The notes: a model not told the origin generated them from the sequence alone. 64,000 nucleotides of DNA from Aquimarina aquimarini (GCF_900299535.1 NZ_OMKE01000039.1:242403-306402); one strand, 5' to 3'. Numbered from the stretch's first letter, positions 43,087-52,550 are shown. Made by a program: numbers and translations.

Positions 43087-43443
43087 TGTGTGATAAATTA
43101 ATTGATTAATCATGTTTAACGTTGCTTCGAAGCTACTGTTATTTTAAAGAATTCCCTCTAGTAAAAAGTTATCAAACCACTATCAAATTGGTTTCTTTTT
43201 AAAATTTAAATTCAAGTATAAAATAAAAAATTACATATCAAATAGTTTAAACACCTTATATAGCATCATAAAATGAACAACGAGAAAATCTATATGTATA
43301 TTTCTTTTTTTTCTATTTCATTGTGTTTTTTTATATAAAAAGAGAAAAACAAGAATAACGCCTTACTTTTTTTGAGGTTTACATGCACTTGACTTACAGT
43401 ATTTTATATTAAATTTAAAAAAACAACTTAAACCAAACAAATC
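43087..43443. other. Intergenic region between endonuclease and peptide array
   Basis: No gene. Very AT-rich, with long T- and A-runs; likely holds the promoters of both divergent units. I find no exact TAnnTTTG for the array; TTGACTTACAGTATTTTAT around 43390 is a weak candidate. Confidence 0.35.
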
Positions 43444-43632
43444 ATGAAAAAAATCTTGGGTCTTGCTGGAGTACAAATACTTTCTAAACAGCAACAACAA
43501 AATATCAAAGGAGAATGGGACAGCCTTGGTTGTTGCCCTACAGCTACTGGTAGAGGATGCCTAGTTCGTTTTGGTAGTCAAAATTTTTGCAAGCCTGGAT
43601 ATTGTGATCGTTGGGGACGTTGTTTGTTTTAA
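43444..43632 (+). CDS. Six-Cys leader peptide precursor 1, 62 aa
   Basis: First of four tandem precursors. Leader MKKILGLAGVQILSKQQQQN followed by IKGE, a bacteriocin-type leader (leader helix plus a G-x cleavage pair; here Gly-Glu instead of Gly-Gly). The predicted core starts at Trp25. Cysteines 30, 31, 39, 49, 54 and 60 give CC-x7-C-x9-C-x4-C-x5-C. The core is short, basic and aromatic-ended (FCKPGYCDRWGRCLF). No export ABC/C39 protein or modification enzyme is adjacent. It is closest in DNA and protein to precursor 4, including the same CDRWGRC end. Confidence 0.75.
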   Translation: MKKILGLAGVQILSKQQQQNIKGEWDSLGCCPTATGRGCLVRFGSQNFCKPGYCDRWGRCLF

Positions 43633-43722
43633 TATCCCATTAATAAATTAGACACAAAAAACATTGGTACCTATCATAAGTTCGGTACAATTTTATCTAT
43701 TAACCTTTAAACTTTTTACATA

Positions 43723-43911
43723 ATGAAAAATCTTTTAGAATTAAAAGGAGTTCAAAAACTATCAAAAAAGGCACAACAAGAAATTCAAGGAGCTGGTCGC
43801 CCTAGAGTATATTGTGGTGGCCCAAGACGTTGTTGTATACGCCTAGCGAATGGTGTAGAGTTTTGTGATTATGGTTATTGCCAATCTAATGGTAGTTGCA
43901 TCTGGGCATAA
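43723..43911 (+). CDS. Six-Cys leader peptide precursor 2, 62 aa
   Basis: Leader MKNLLELKGVQKLSKKAQQE plus IQGA. The cysteines are 31, 37, 38, 48, 53 and 59: C-x5-CC-x9-C-x4-C-x5-C. Compared with the others the adjacent CC pair has moved to the third position, but the last three spacings (x9, x4, x5) are unchanged. It begins 90 bases after precursor 1. The core is Arg-rich (PRRCCIRLANG). It is the most diverged copy. Confidence 0.75.
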   Translation: MKNLLELKGVQKLSKKAQQEIQGAGRPRVYCGGPRRCCIRLANGVEFCDYGYCQSNGSCIWA

Positions 43912-44050
43912 TCTAATAGTTCCAAAATCTAAAACAATATCAGTTTTCTTTTTTCAAATTAATACTACAAATTATCTCAAAAAGTATAAATAATAACTGT
44001 ATTTATTGTTTTGAACAATCATTTTTAATACTAATTTAAATATTCACACA

Positions 44051-44242
44051 ATGAAAAAAATTTTAGAATTAACAGGAGTCCAAACACTAAGCAAATCACA
44101 ACAACAGAATATCAAAGGAGCGCAATCTCGTTTGGTTACTTGTTGTGGGTTTAACAGGAACAAGTGTAGAGTTTCCTGGGGTGGTGGAAGTTTCTGTGAA
44201 CCAGGCCACTGTTTACCAACAGGATATTGTATTCTTTATTAA
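44051..44242 (+). CDS. Six-Cys leader peptide precursor 3, 63 aa
   Basis: Leader MKKILELTGVQTLSKSQQQN plus IKGA, then a core beginning QSRLVT. Cysteines 31, 32, 39, 49, 54 and 60 give CC-x6-C-x9-C-x4-C-x5-C. The core ends FCEPGHCLPTGYCILY. A 139-base gap separates it from precursor 2; no further copy is hidden there. Confidence 0.75.
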   Translation: MKKILELTGVQTLSKSQQQNIKGAQSRLVTCCGFNRNKCRVSWGGGSFCEPGHCLPTGYCILY

Positions 44243-44278
44243 AAATCAATAATAACAACTAATTAAATAAAACAAATC

Positions 44279-44464
44279 ATGAAAAAAATATTGAATCTTA
44301 CTGGAGTACAAGCACTTTCTAAACAACAACAACAAAATATCAAAGGAGCATGGGGTAGTGCAAGCTGTTGCCCTAGTGGTCGAGGGTGCCAAATTAGTTT
44401 TGGTAATCAGAGTTTTTGCGAACCTGGATATTGTGACCGTTGGGGACGTTGTATTTTTTATTAA
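44279..44464 (+). CDS. Six-Cys leader peptide precursor 4, 61 aa
   Basis: Leader MKKILNLTGVQALSKQQQQN plus IKGA and a Trp-start core. Cysteines 30, 31, 37, 47, 52 and 58 give CC-x5-C-x9-C-x4-C-x5-C. Its core end FCEPGYCDRWGRCIFY is almost that of precursor 1, and the DNA upstream of both ATGs reads AAACAAATC, so the two arose by a recent duplication. Last in the array; a terminator follows 20 bases later. Confidence 0.75.
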   Translation: MKKILNLTGVQALSKQQQQNIKGAWGSASCCPSGRGCQISFGNQSFCEPGYCDRWGRCIFY

Positions 44465-44484
44465 AAAACACATTCATATATACG

Positions 44485-44516
44485 AAGAGGTGAAACAAAT
44501 GTTTCACCTCTTTTTT
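44485..44516 (+). terminator. Terminator of the peptide array
   Basis: AAGAGGTGAAAC and GTTTCACCTC arms around AAAT, followed by TTTTTT. Suggests the four peptides end one transcript. Confidence 0.85.
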
Positions 44517-44543
44517 AAAGCATACCATGTTTCTTTTTTGAAT

Positions 44544-45728
44544 TTACTGTAACAGTTTAAAAGATTGTTTGGCTATTTCTAATTCTTCATCTGTAGGGAT
44601 TACCAATATTTTTACTTTTGAAGTTGGGATACTGATATCTCTGATTTCTTTAGATCTTACTTTATTTTTTTCTGTATCTAATTCAATACCTAAAAACTGT
44701 TGATCCATGCAAACCAAGTTTCGTATTACATCGGAATTTTCTCCAATACCTGCGGTAAAAACAATCGCATCCAATCCATTCATTATAGAAGCATAAGAAC
44801 CTATATATTTTTTAATACGATATGCATTCATTTCTAATGCTAATTGGCAATCGGTATTTCCTTTTTCTGCTTCAGATTCTATATCTCTCAAATCACTATA
44901 TCCAGTCAACCCAAGCATCCCACTTTCTTTTTGTAAAAGAGTGTTTACTTCATCCAAGGAATACCCCAAAGTATTTACCAAATAAAAAATTATTGCTGGA
45001 TCAATATCACCAGATCTAGTTCCCATAATCAAACCATTCATAGGGGCAAATCCTAAAGTATGGTCAACGCTTTTACCATCTTGAACTGCGGTCATACTAC
45101 AACCATTCCCTAAGTGAATCGTAATAATTTTAGATTGCTCTTTATCTAAAAAATCAATTGCTTTTTCTGAAACGTATTTATGACTTGTTCCATGAAAACC
45201 ATATACTCTAATATCGTGTTTATCTAAAAACTTATTAGGGATTGCATACTTATAGGCTTCTACAGGCATTGTTTGATGGAATGCAGTATCAAATACTCCT
45301 ATTTGCTTGGCACTGGTAAAAATATCTTCGGCAACCAAAATACCTTCTAAATTTGCAGGATTATGCAACGGAGCTAATGGTGAGAGTTCTTTTATTTTTT
45401 GCTTTATTTCTTCTGTTATCTCTACAGTTTTAGCAAAAGTACTTCCCCCATGTACAACTCTATGCCCAACTGCTTCTATTTCTGACGCTGAATGAATCAC
45501 ACCTATCTTATCATCCATCAAATAACTTGCAATCAATTGTAACCCTTCTTTATGCGAATCAACTGTTACTGTATTTTCTATTTTTTCTGAAGTTGATTTA
45601 TAGGTTATTTTTGCATTTTCTAATCCAATACGTTCTAATAACCCAGAACAAATTACTTTTGCCTCTGGCATAGTAAATAATTGAAACTTAATTGATGAAC
45701 TTCCTGAATTTAATACAAGTATTTGCAT
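44544..45728 (-). CDS. ackA: Acetate kinase
   Basis: 394 residues. It converts acetyl phosphate and ADP to acetate and ATP (or reverse). The N-terminal MQILVLNSGSSSIKFQLF phosphate-loop motif, GHRVVHGG, the substrate-binding GTSHKYVSEKA, the LGNGCSMTAVQDGKSVDHT ATP-site motif and FTAGIGENS are all present. Length is normal. It is the second gene of a pta-ackA operon on the minus strand, 73 bases below pta, and lies just beside the peptide array terminator. Confidence 0.97.
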   Translation of the reverse strand: MQILVLNSGSSSIKFQLFTMPEAKVICSGLLERIGLENAKITYKSTSEKIENTVTVDSHKEGLQLIASYLMDDKIGVIHSASEIEAVGHRVVHGGSTFAKTVEITEEIKQKIKELSPLAPLHNPANLEGILVAEDIFTSAKQIGVFDTAFHQTMPVEAYKYAIPNKFLDKHDIRVYGFHGTSHKYVSEKAIDFLDKEQSKIITIHLGNGCSMTAVQDGKSVDHTLGFAPMNGLIMGTRSGDIDPAIIFYLVNTLGYSLDEVNTLLQKESGMLGLTGYSDLRDIESEAEKGNTDCQLALEMNAYRIKKYIGSYASIMNGLDAIVFTAGIGENSDVIRNLVCMDQQFLGIELDTEKNKVRSKEIRDISIPTSKVKILVIPTDEELEIAKQSFKLLQ

Positions 45729-45801
45729 ATGTCTTTTTGATATGTCTATGTTCTAAAAAACTAGACTATTTATTATTTATATGGTATTTTTCTTTGTTAT
45801 C

Positions 45802-47895
45802 TTACAGTCCTTTTGCTTGAATGGCTGTGATAATTACTGTGTTATAAACATCATCTGCTGTACACCCTCTACTCAAATCATTTACTGGTTTATTTAACCC
45901 CTGCAACATCGGCCCTATTGCAAGTGCTCCTGTTTCACGTTGCACAGCTTTATAGGTGTTATTACCCGTATTCAAATCAGGAAAAATCAAAACACTTGCC
46001 TGACCAGCAACTTCTGAATCTGGTAGTTTACTTTTTCCTACCTTCATATCTACCGCAGCATCATATTGTATTGGTCCTTCTATCTTCAAACCAGGACATT
46101 TTTCTTTTACAATTGCTGTCGCTGCTCTTACAATTTCTACATCTTCTCCTTTTCCAGAAGTTCCTGACGAGTATGATAACATAGCTACTTTAGGTTCAAT
46201 TCCAAATGCGGCAGCAGATTCTGAAGAAGATATTGCAATCTCTGCTAATTGTTCTGCATTAGGATTTGGATTAATCGCACAGTCTCCAAATACAGAAACT
46301 CTATCCTCTAAACACATAAAAAACACAGAGGACACAACATTTGCGCCTGGCTTTGTTTTTATAAATTGTAATGCTGGTCTTATTGTATGTTGCGTAGTAT
46401 GCACTGCTCCTGAAACCATCCCGTCTGCATGTCCTTTATAGATCATCATAGTACCAAAATAAGAAACATCTGCCATCATATCTTTTGCCATATCCAGATT
46501 TACATTTTTATGTTTTCTCAGTTCATAAAATGTCTGTACATACTCATCAAAATATGGAGATTTAGTGGGAGAAATCACCTGTATTTTGGTAAAATCTATT
46601 GGAATATCAAGGGTCGTAGCTTTATTTTTAATTTTCTTGTCATCGCCAATCAATGTTATATCAACAACTCCTGATTCTAGTAACCGTGAAGTTGCTCTTA
46701 ATATCCTTTCATCAGAACCTTCTGGCAAAACAATATGCTTTTTATGTTGTAATGCACGTCTCAATAAATTGTATTGAAACATTCGTGGTGTTAACCCTTC
46801 TGATTCAAAAGTGATCAATCTATCCGCCAAACGGTCTTCATTGACATAAGTTCCAAATATGCTAATTGAAGTATTTATCTTTTGTAAATTATCTAGATAA
46901 ATTTTTGGTTTTATCGCACCTATTTTATTAGCTATTGAGAAGGTGCCACTAGGAACAGATACAATAGGAAAAGATAAGGATACTCCTTCTATCAATTTGA
47001 GTATAGATTTTTCTGGTATAATATCACCAGTTAATATAATTCCAGATATTTTTGGGTAATTATCAGAAATATTCGCTTGTAAAACTCCCAAAATAACATC
47101 TGCCCTATCTCCTGGGGTAATTACTAAACTATTATCTTTAAGGTGTGTTAGGTAATTACGCAATTGCATAGCACCAACTCCAAAACTACCTGCCTGATTA
47201 TTTAGATATTCTTTACCAAACAACACTTTTCCATCTAATTCATTTACAATCTCTCTAATGGTTGGGTTGATTAAAGAGTTTACTTTTGGAATAATAATGC
47301 GTTCTACATCTTTATTAAAATCCTTATCAAAATAGCTTCCCAATTGTTCTTCACCACCTTGATCAACTTTGTTGGCTACAATAGCCAAAACTTCAACGTC
47401 TTTACTAGAAAAAGTATCAAAAGCTAACTTTAAGTTTGCTGCAATTTCTTTATTTTTCTTATCTATTCCGCTGGCTACAATCACCGCAGGTATACCCAAA
47501 TTTTTGGCTATTATAACATTGATATCAAACTCAATAATACTACCTTCATCAGAGAAATCGGTACCTTCAACTAATATAAAATCAAATTTTTCTTCAAGGT
47601 TTTTATATTTTCTGATGATTTCATCCATGATTTCACCAGATTTTCCTTGATTGTATTTTTGTAGTACTTCACTTCTTGTATAGGCATACGCATTTTTGAA
47701 ATTAATATCTAATTCAAAATGTGATATAACAGTATTAATATGATTATCTACTTCTCCTTCTCTAGGATCATCAATAATAGGCCTAAAATATCCTACTTTA
47801 GCAACTTTACCAAGAAGCATACGCATCATACCCAATACAACAATAGATTTACCACTATTGGGTTCTATAGTGGCTATATAAACGGCTTTACTCAT
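45802..47895 (-). CDS. pta: Phosphate acetyltransferase, long form
   Basis: 697 residues, three domains: a P-loop dethiobiotin-synthase-like N-terminal domain (IATIEPNSGKS, about 1-210), a DRTGG domain (about 215-330), and the catalytic PTA_PTB domain (about 370-697, LPEGSDERILRA, AGSVSFFA-like region and YDAAVDMKVGKSK). It interconverts acetyl-CoA and acetyl phosphate. ATG at 47895 is preferred over 47961, since a -7 box TATCTTTG (47915-47922) would lie inside the longer form. Forms an operon with ackA for overflow or acetate use. Confidence 0.96.
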   Translation of the reverse strand: MSKAVYIATIEPNSGKSIVVLGMMRMLLGKVAKVGYFRPIIDDPREGEVDNHINTVISHFELDINFKNAYAYTRSEVLQKYNQGKSGEIMDEIIRKYKNLEEKFDFILVEGTDFSDEGSIIEFDINVIIAKNLGIPAVIVASGIDKKNKEIAANLKLAFDTFSSKDVEVLAIVANKVDQGGEEQLGSYFDKDFNKDVERIIIPKVNSLINPTIREIVNELDGKVLFGKEYLNNQAGSFGVGAMQLRNYLTHLKDNSLVITPGDRADVILGVLQANISDNYPKISGIILTGDIIPEKSILKLIEGVSLSFPIVSVPSGTFSIANKIGAIKPKIYLDNLQKINTSISIFGTYVNEDRLADRLITFESEGLTPRMFQYNLLRRALQHKKHIVLPEGSDERILRATSRLLESGVVDITLIGDDKKIKNKATTLDIPIDFTKIQVISPTKSPYFDEYVQTFYELRKHKNVNLDMAKDMMADVSYFGTMMIYKGHADGMVSGAVHTTQHTIRPALQFIKTKPGANVVSSVFFMCLEDRVSVFGDCAINPNPNAEQLAEIAISSSESAAAFGIEPKVAMLSYSSGTSGKGEDVEIVRAATAIVKEKCPGLKIEGPIQYDAAVDMKVGKSKLPDSEVAGQASVLIFPDLNTGNNTYKAVQRETGALAIGPMLQGLNKPVNDLSRGCTADDVYNTVIITAIQAKGL

Positions 47896-47914
47896 ATAAT
47901 AAAATTTGGTAATG

Positions 47915-47922
47915 CAAAGATA
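47915..47922 (-). promoter_or_regulatory. -7 box of pta-ackA
   Basis: Minus strand TATCTTTG, 20 bases upstream of the chosen pta ATG. No clear -33 TTG. Confidence 0.45.
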
Positions 47923-48012
47923 CGGTAATGTGATAATTTGGCATATAAACACTAATAACAAAGGTGTTTTATACGATAGTATTAGAATATTAACAATTTG
48001 AATTTGATTTTA

Positions 48013-48048
48013 ATAAAAAAAGGTTCAAAACACTTCCAAACCTTTTGT
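48013..48048 (-). terminator. Short terminator-like hairpin below the barrel gene
   Basis: AAAAGGTT and AACCTTTT arms around a loop of about 13 bases, with T-run on the minus strand. Weak stem (A/T rich), so moderate confidence. Confidence 0.45.
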
Positions 48049-48163
48049 TTTATCGCATAAAAAATAACAACTTAATTTATACTTTTTCCACTTTTAAAGC
48101 CTTTGTAGGATAAATGCAATAATACATCCTAAAATTAATTTGATTAATACAATCATTATCATA

Positions 48164-48721
48164 TTATAATTTAAAAGATAAACCTGCTTGAAACACCGAA
48201 TTTTTAAGCGATGTATTATTTTCTTTAGTTATATCAACCAACCCAAGATTATACCTAATTGCCACTTCTAAATCATCAGTTAATGAATACCCTATACCTA
48301 AAGCTGCTCCGTAATCGATTTTCTTAAAATCACTTTTAACAAAACCTGCTCCTTTACCCCCCAATAAATATCCTACTTGAGGCCCTGCTTCTAAGCTTAA
48401 TTTATCAATCGGGTAAAACTTTATTATTGCGGGTAGCATATTGATATAATTTAATTTAATTTTTCCAGAGGTGTTTTTTGATTTAGCTCCTTGTGCAGAA
48501 TACAGTATTTCAGATCGAATTGCTAATTGTTTGGATAGTCTATATTGAGAAAAGACTCCTCCCATTGCCCCAATTTTAAACTTAGAAGATGTATTTCTAA
48601 ACTTGGTTAGATTAAGCCCTGCTTTAATCCCAAATTCTACTCCTTTTTGTTGTTCCTGTGCACTCATAACCATTCCCCCTAATAACACTGTACATAACAT
48701 TAATTTAATTGTTTTCTTCAT
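48164..48721 (-). CDS. PorT-like outer-membrane beta-barrel protein, 185 aa
   Basis: Signal peptide (LMLCTVLLGGMVMSAQ), then GVEFGIKAGLNLTKF, the usual opening of porin-family beta_2 barrels in Bacteroidota. Repeated amphipathic strands (LAIRSEILYSAQGAKS, LSLEAGPQVGYLLGG, LEVAIRYNLGLVD) and the ending SFKL support an 8-strand barrel. Function unknown; not enough to call PorT itself. Monocistronic. Confidence 0.8.
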   Translation of the reverse strand: MKKTIKLMLCTVLLGGMVMSAQEQQKGVEFGIKAGLNLTKFRNTSSKFKIGAMGGVFSQYRLSKQLAIRSEILYSAQGAKSKNTSGKIKLNYINMLPAIIKFYPIDKLSLEAGPQVGYLLGGKGAGFVKSDFKKIDYGAALGIGYSLTDDLEVAIRYNLGLVDITKENNTSLKNSVFQAGLSFKL

Positions 48722-48776
48722 TTTGATTTATTTGTTTTTAATTGAATACATTATTGTTCTGAAAACGATTTTCAGA

Positions 48777-49862
48777 TTAGAAATTAATCCCTAATTCGAG
48801 TTCAATTCCAAAGTTTTTAGTATACACTCTAGAGGTTTGTATTTGCTGAAAAACACCTGCTCCAATGACAATACCATACTCTTTCCAGGGAATAATTTTT
48901 ATTCCTTGCCTAGCTCCAATCCCGATAAGAAAATTATGTTGTTTGTTTCCTTTTGTTTTTTTGGTGATTTCTATACCCAAAGGCACTTCTAAGCTTATAT
49001 TGGCATATATTCCTGGTATTATTTTTAAATATCCATCAAAACCGCCTCCAATACTAAAAGCATCTACAGATGTATAATTTTTGTTGAGTAATGAACTTCG
49101 TTTTATACTATATCTATCATAAGATATTACAAAGGGCATGATGAAGTCTTTATCACTATCCGTAAACCCTATATAGCTTATTTTCCATCCCTCTTTATGT
49201 TTGCTATATACTTTCTTATATGTCAACATATTAAACCACTCCCCTAACTTTTTTTTATACTTTACCTCTGATTTCTCATAAAAACCATCTTCTACATTGG
49301 TTTCTATTCCTTCTGATATAGATTTTGATTTATTTTGTTTTTTATAGTTATTAATAAAGCTTAAGGTGCAATACTCTAATGCAGCTCTGATTCTTTGTTC
49401 ATAGGTGTCGAATATTTTTGATTTATCAGATATATAGAAAGTTGCATCTTCATAATGCTCTACATCAAAAAGCTTTTGCAGTGAATCATTTTCTTTTTCA
49501 TAAAAAATCAGGTTAGCATGTACTCTTGTTGTTATATAACTGATACTACTTTGTGATTGCTGAATTTCTAAATCTTTGATTTTTATAACTATTGGTTTTG
49601 CCTCTTTGGTTTGCAAAAAAGAAGTTTTCATAAAATTCAGAATAGCGGTTGGTGCATCTGGGTGTAATTTAAAAATGACTTTTTCTCCGTCTCTATTCGT
49701 TCCTAATCCTAAATTTTTCTCTTTTCTAATATCAATAACCTGCGCTATAGAAATAGATACATTATCTGTATGAAAAGGAATGGTTTTTAAGGCTATGTTT
49801 TCCTGAGACAATACTACAGAAGACAAGAAAAATATTGATATATGCCAGAGATACTTCATCAT
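48777..49862 (-). CDS. Exported protein with C-terminal barrel-like segment, 361 aa
   Basis: Signal peptide (ISIFFLSSVVLSQ), then an N-terminal domain (about 20-170) with VSISIAQVIDIRKEKNLGLG that repeats in unrelated-looking helices, and a C-terminal half of amphipathic strands ending YTKNFGIELELGINF. The final Phe and preceding alternating strands suggest an outer-membrane barrel. Family not recognised. It is 55 bases upstream of the barrel gene on the same strand and probably in one transcript with the 131-residue gene before it. Confidence 0.6.
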   Translation of the reverse strand: MMKYLWHISIFFLSSVVLSQENIALKTIPFHTDNVSISIAQVIDIRKEKNLGLGTNRDGEKVIFKLHPDAPTAILNFMKTSFLQTKEAKPIVIKIKDLEIQQSQSSISYITTRVHANLIFYEKENDSLQKLFDVEHYEDATFYISDKSKIFDTYEQRIRAALEYCTLSFINNYKKQNKSKSISEGIETNVEDGFYEKSEVKYKKKLGEWFNMLTYKKVYSKHKEGWKISYIGFTDSDKDFIMPFVISYDRYSIKRSSLLNKNYTSVDAFSIGGGFDGYLKIIPGIYANISLEVPLGIEITKKTKGNKQHNFLIGIGARQGIKIIPWKEYGIVIGAGVFQQIQTSRVYTKNFGIELELGINF

Positions 49863-49872
49863 AAATTTGATT

Positions 49873-50268
49873 TTATAAATTAGAACTATAATGAACTTCT
49901 ACCTCTCTAATCTCATCAATATCAAAATACAGTACCAAATCTTTGAGTGTTAAGGTGGCGATATGTGCTTTTACAGTTTCTCTTTTGTCATTAGTCATCA
50001 TAATATAAGCTCCATTGGTATTTAGCATCCAAACACCGCTTTCTTTTTTTCCTTCTGACATAGAGATAAAGGTCATATCCTTTTTAAAAAAGATATAATC
50101 ATTTTTTTCTTTTTTAGATGGTGGGTACTTCTTAACTCCAATTTTATAAGTATCCAAATCCCATTTTTTTAGTAGCACATTCTTATCAAGGATCTGTGCG
50201 CTCATATTATAAAATGAAAAAGTGAATAGTATTGTCGTTAGAATTGTAATGCTTACTTTGTTGTTCAT
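49873..50268 (-). CDS. Exported lipocalin-like small protein, 131 aa
   Basis: Signal peptide (TTILFTFSFYNMSAQ), then LLKKWDLDTYKIGVKKYPP and the alternating pattern FISMSEGKKESGVWMLNTNGAYIMMTN, which resembles small lipocalin-like proteins (a W in a start strand, G-x-W later). Ends with a polar YSSNL. It precedes the 361-residue gene by 11 bases. Function unknown. Confidence 0.6.
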   Translation of the reverse strand: MNNKVSITILTTILFTFSFYNMSAQILDKNVLLKKWDLDTYKIGVKKYPPSKKEKNDYIFFKKDMTFISMSEGKKESGVWMLNTNGAYIMMTNDKRETVKAHIATLTLKDLVLYFDIDEIREVEVHYSSNL

Positions 50269-50461
50269 ATCTTACTCTTAAAATTTAAGTCAAAACTAGT
50301 AAGCATGAATAGTATGTTGTTTGTCCTGTTAAGACAAAAAAATATGAGCTGTATATGATCTTGAAATTCTTATTTTACTCTGTAAATAATATATTAATTG
50401 TCCTAAAAAGACAACTCAAAGATTGCTATTTCGTAGTACTTTTCCTTTAAAATAATAAAGC

Positions 50462-51331
50462 ATGGGAAACCCAACACAACTAGAACGTTATAAAAAGTTA
50501 ATCCTCTATATAGAAGAAAGATTTAAAAATGAAATCAGTAAAAAAGATATAGAAGACATATCGTTTTATTCATATCGAAATATCAATCGAATATTTCTTG
50601 CATTACACCATGAAACTATAGGACAATATGTAAAAAGGATAAAACTGGAAAAAGCAGCAGAATACTTAAAATTTTCAGATGAGAACATCTCAGATATCGC
50701 TCATGAAATTGGGTATAGCGATGTTGCTGCTTTTAGTAAAGCCTTTAAAAAACAGTTTAAAAGTGCTCCTTCTTCTTTTAGAAATTCAAGCAAAATCAAA
50801 CAATACATTACCCAAAAAGCCATCTTTCCATTAGAAAATACCCAAGAACAAACTCTTGAGTATGAAATCGAAGAAATTCCTAGTTTTGATATTTTATATT
50901 TAACTTATCAAGGGTCTTATGAAAATATTAAAGAAATAGAAAAAACCTGGAAACAATTGATTTCATATGCATCAAAACATGACTTATTAAAAGATGAAAC
51001 AATTATTTTAGGAGAAATACTGGATGATGATGCAATCACCGATACTTTGCATTGTAGATATAATGCTGGAATTGTTCTAGAAGAAGAAATAGATTTTTCT
51101 CTAAAAGGGTTATTTAAAACCAAACATATACCCCAGCAAAAATATGCTAAATTTATACACAAAGGTAGTCATGAGAGTTCTACAGACACCTATAATTTAA
51201 TTTATGGATACTGGATAACCGAAGTACAGTTAGAGTTTGAAGACAAACCAACTTTAGAGTTTTATCTTAATGATGAATCTACTACTCCTAAAAAAGAACT
51301 CCTTACCGAGATTTATATTCCTGTAAAATAA
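50462..51331 (+). CDS. AraC-family regulator with GyrI-like effector domain
   Basis: 289 residues. The N-terminal AraC HTH pair (about 10-108, RFKNEISKKDIEDISFYSYR and IAHEIGYSDVAAFSKAFKKQ) precedes a GyrI-like/SOUL ligand-binding domain (about 120-289, with the IEEIPSFDILYLTYQGSY entry strand and C-terminal EIYIPVK). The order HTH then GyrI is that of Rob-like regulators, which bind hydrophobic drugs or metabolites. It starts a two-gene run with the DUF418 membrane gene. Divergent from the exported genes. Confidence 0.9.
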   Translation: MGNPTQLERYKKLILYIEERFKNEISKKDIEDISFYSYRNINRIFLALHHETIGQYVKRIKLEKAAEYLKFSDENISDIAHEIGYSDVAAFSKAFKKQFKSAPSSFRNSSKIKQYITQKAIFPLENTQEQTLEYEIEEIPSFDILYLTYQGSYENIKEIEKTWKQLISYASKHDLLKDETIILGEILDDDAITDTLHCRYNAGIVLEEEIDFSLKGLFKTKHIPQQKYAKFIHKGSHESSTDTYNLIYGYWITEVQLEFEDKPTLEFYLNDESTTPKKELLTEIYIPVK

Positions 51332-51398
51332 CAATTGTCTGTATTGAACAATAAGTTTTTGAATCTGCTCATTTAAATTTGTTTGGAAAAAAAGTTCT

Positions 51399-52475
51399 AT
51401 GCAAAAAAGAATTATTGGACTTGATGTGGCAAGAGCATTGGCTATCTTCGGAATGATTATCGTTAATTTTAAAATGGTATTTGGAAATCATGGTAACCCT
51501 CTCTTGGATACATTTTTAGGATTATTAGACGGAAAAGCTGCTGCAACTTTTGTGGTTCTGGCAGGTGTAGGAATTTCATTACTAACAAAAAGAGCTATAT
51601 ATCAAAATGATGAAGAAGCACTAAACAGAAACAAAAATAGGCTTCTTAAAAGAGCCCTATTTCTTTTCTTAATTGGTATATCCTATTCAATAATTTGGCA
51701 AGCAGATATTTTACACTTTTATGCGATATACATACTACTGGCAATATTTTTAATAAAAAGTAATCCAAAAACACTAGTGTCAATCGCAATAGGAATGATT
51801 CTATTATACCCTATACTCATGATATTATGGAATTATGATAGTGGATGGGACTATATTAAAATGGAGTATACAAATCTATGGACAGTAAAAGGTTTTTTAA
51901 AAAATCTTTTTTTTAATGGTTTCCACCCTGTCATTCCGTGGAGTGCATTTATGATTATAGGAATGTGGTTTGGTAAAATGGAATTAAACAATACCACAAT
52001 AGTTATTAAAACTTTATGGATTAGTCTTACTGTATTTATAGCAGTGCAAATACTATCATATTTTTCTATCATATTCATCTCTATGGGAGACCAAGAAATC
52101 ATTACAGAATTAACCCCAATTCTTGGAACAAACCCTATGCCTCCTTTACCTCTATACATGGTTTCTGGAAGCAGTATAGCGATATTTCTTATTTCTTTTT
52201 GTATTCTCATCTCAAAAAAATATGAGAACACTACTTTTATACGTATTCTAAAAAACACAGGGCAACTTGCTTTAACTTTTTATATCGCACATGTTATAAT
52301 AGGAATAGGATGTATCGAAATTGTCAACCCTACAAAAATGGGAACATATACCATAAATTTTTCGTTTTTATACGCCATATTCTTTATTGTAGTATGTCTT
52401 ATTTTTTCAATGGTTAACAAAAAACATGCAAAATATGGCCCCATTGAGTGGATAATGCGAAAATTAACTGATTAA
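51399..52475 (+). CDS. DUF418/YeiB-type integral membrane protein
   Basis: 358 residues with about nine hydrophobic spans. The opening RIIGLDVARALAIFGMIIVN and the internal IPWSAFMIIGMWFGK match the DUF418 (YeiB) and related acyltransferase-like families. The C-terminal region FYIAHVIIGIGCIEI is also typical. Transport or acyl transfer is suspected; no function is established. It follows the AraC/GyrI regulator by 67 bases, so may be under its control. Confidence 0.82.
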   Translation: MQKRIIGLDVARALAIFGMIIVNFKMVFGNHGNPLLDTFLGLLDGKAAATFVVLAGVGISLLTKRAIYQNDEEALNRNKNRLLKRALFLFLIGISYSIIWQADILHFYAIYILLAIFLIKSNPKTLVSIAIGMILLYPILMILWNYDSGWDYIKMEYTNLWTVKGFLKNLFFNGFHPVIPWSAFMIIGMWFGKMELNNTTIVIKTLWISLTVFIAVQILSYFSIIFISMGDQEIITELTPILGTNPMPPLPLYMVSGSSIAIFLISFCILISKKYENTTFIRILKNTGQLALTFYIAHVIIGIGCIEIVNPTKMGTYTINFSFLYAIFFIVVCLIFSMVNKKHAKYGPIEWIMRKLTD

Positions 52476-52494
52476 AGGTCTATGGTAAAGGCAT

Positions 52495-52527
52495 AAAGAC
52501 CGTCTAAAGTTTGATTAGACGGTCTTT
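52495..52527. terminator. Bidirectional terminator
   Basis: AAAGACCGTCTAA and TTAGACGGTCTTT arms around a short loop, with T-rich DNA on the plus side. Lies between two convergent genes. Confidence 0.85.
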
Positions 52528-52550
52528 GTTGTTTGTTATAGATTATAATC

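Noticed and set aside
43633..44050. Search for additional six-Cys precursor copies in the gaps of the array
   Set aside because: The gaps of 90 and 139 bases contain no leader or cysteine-rich frame.
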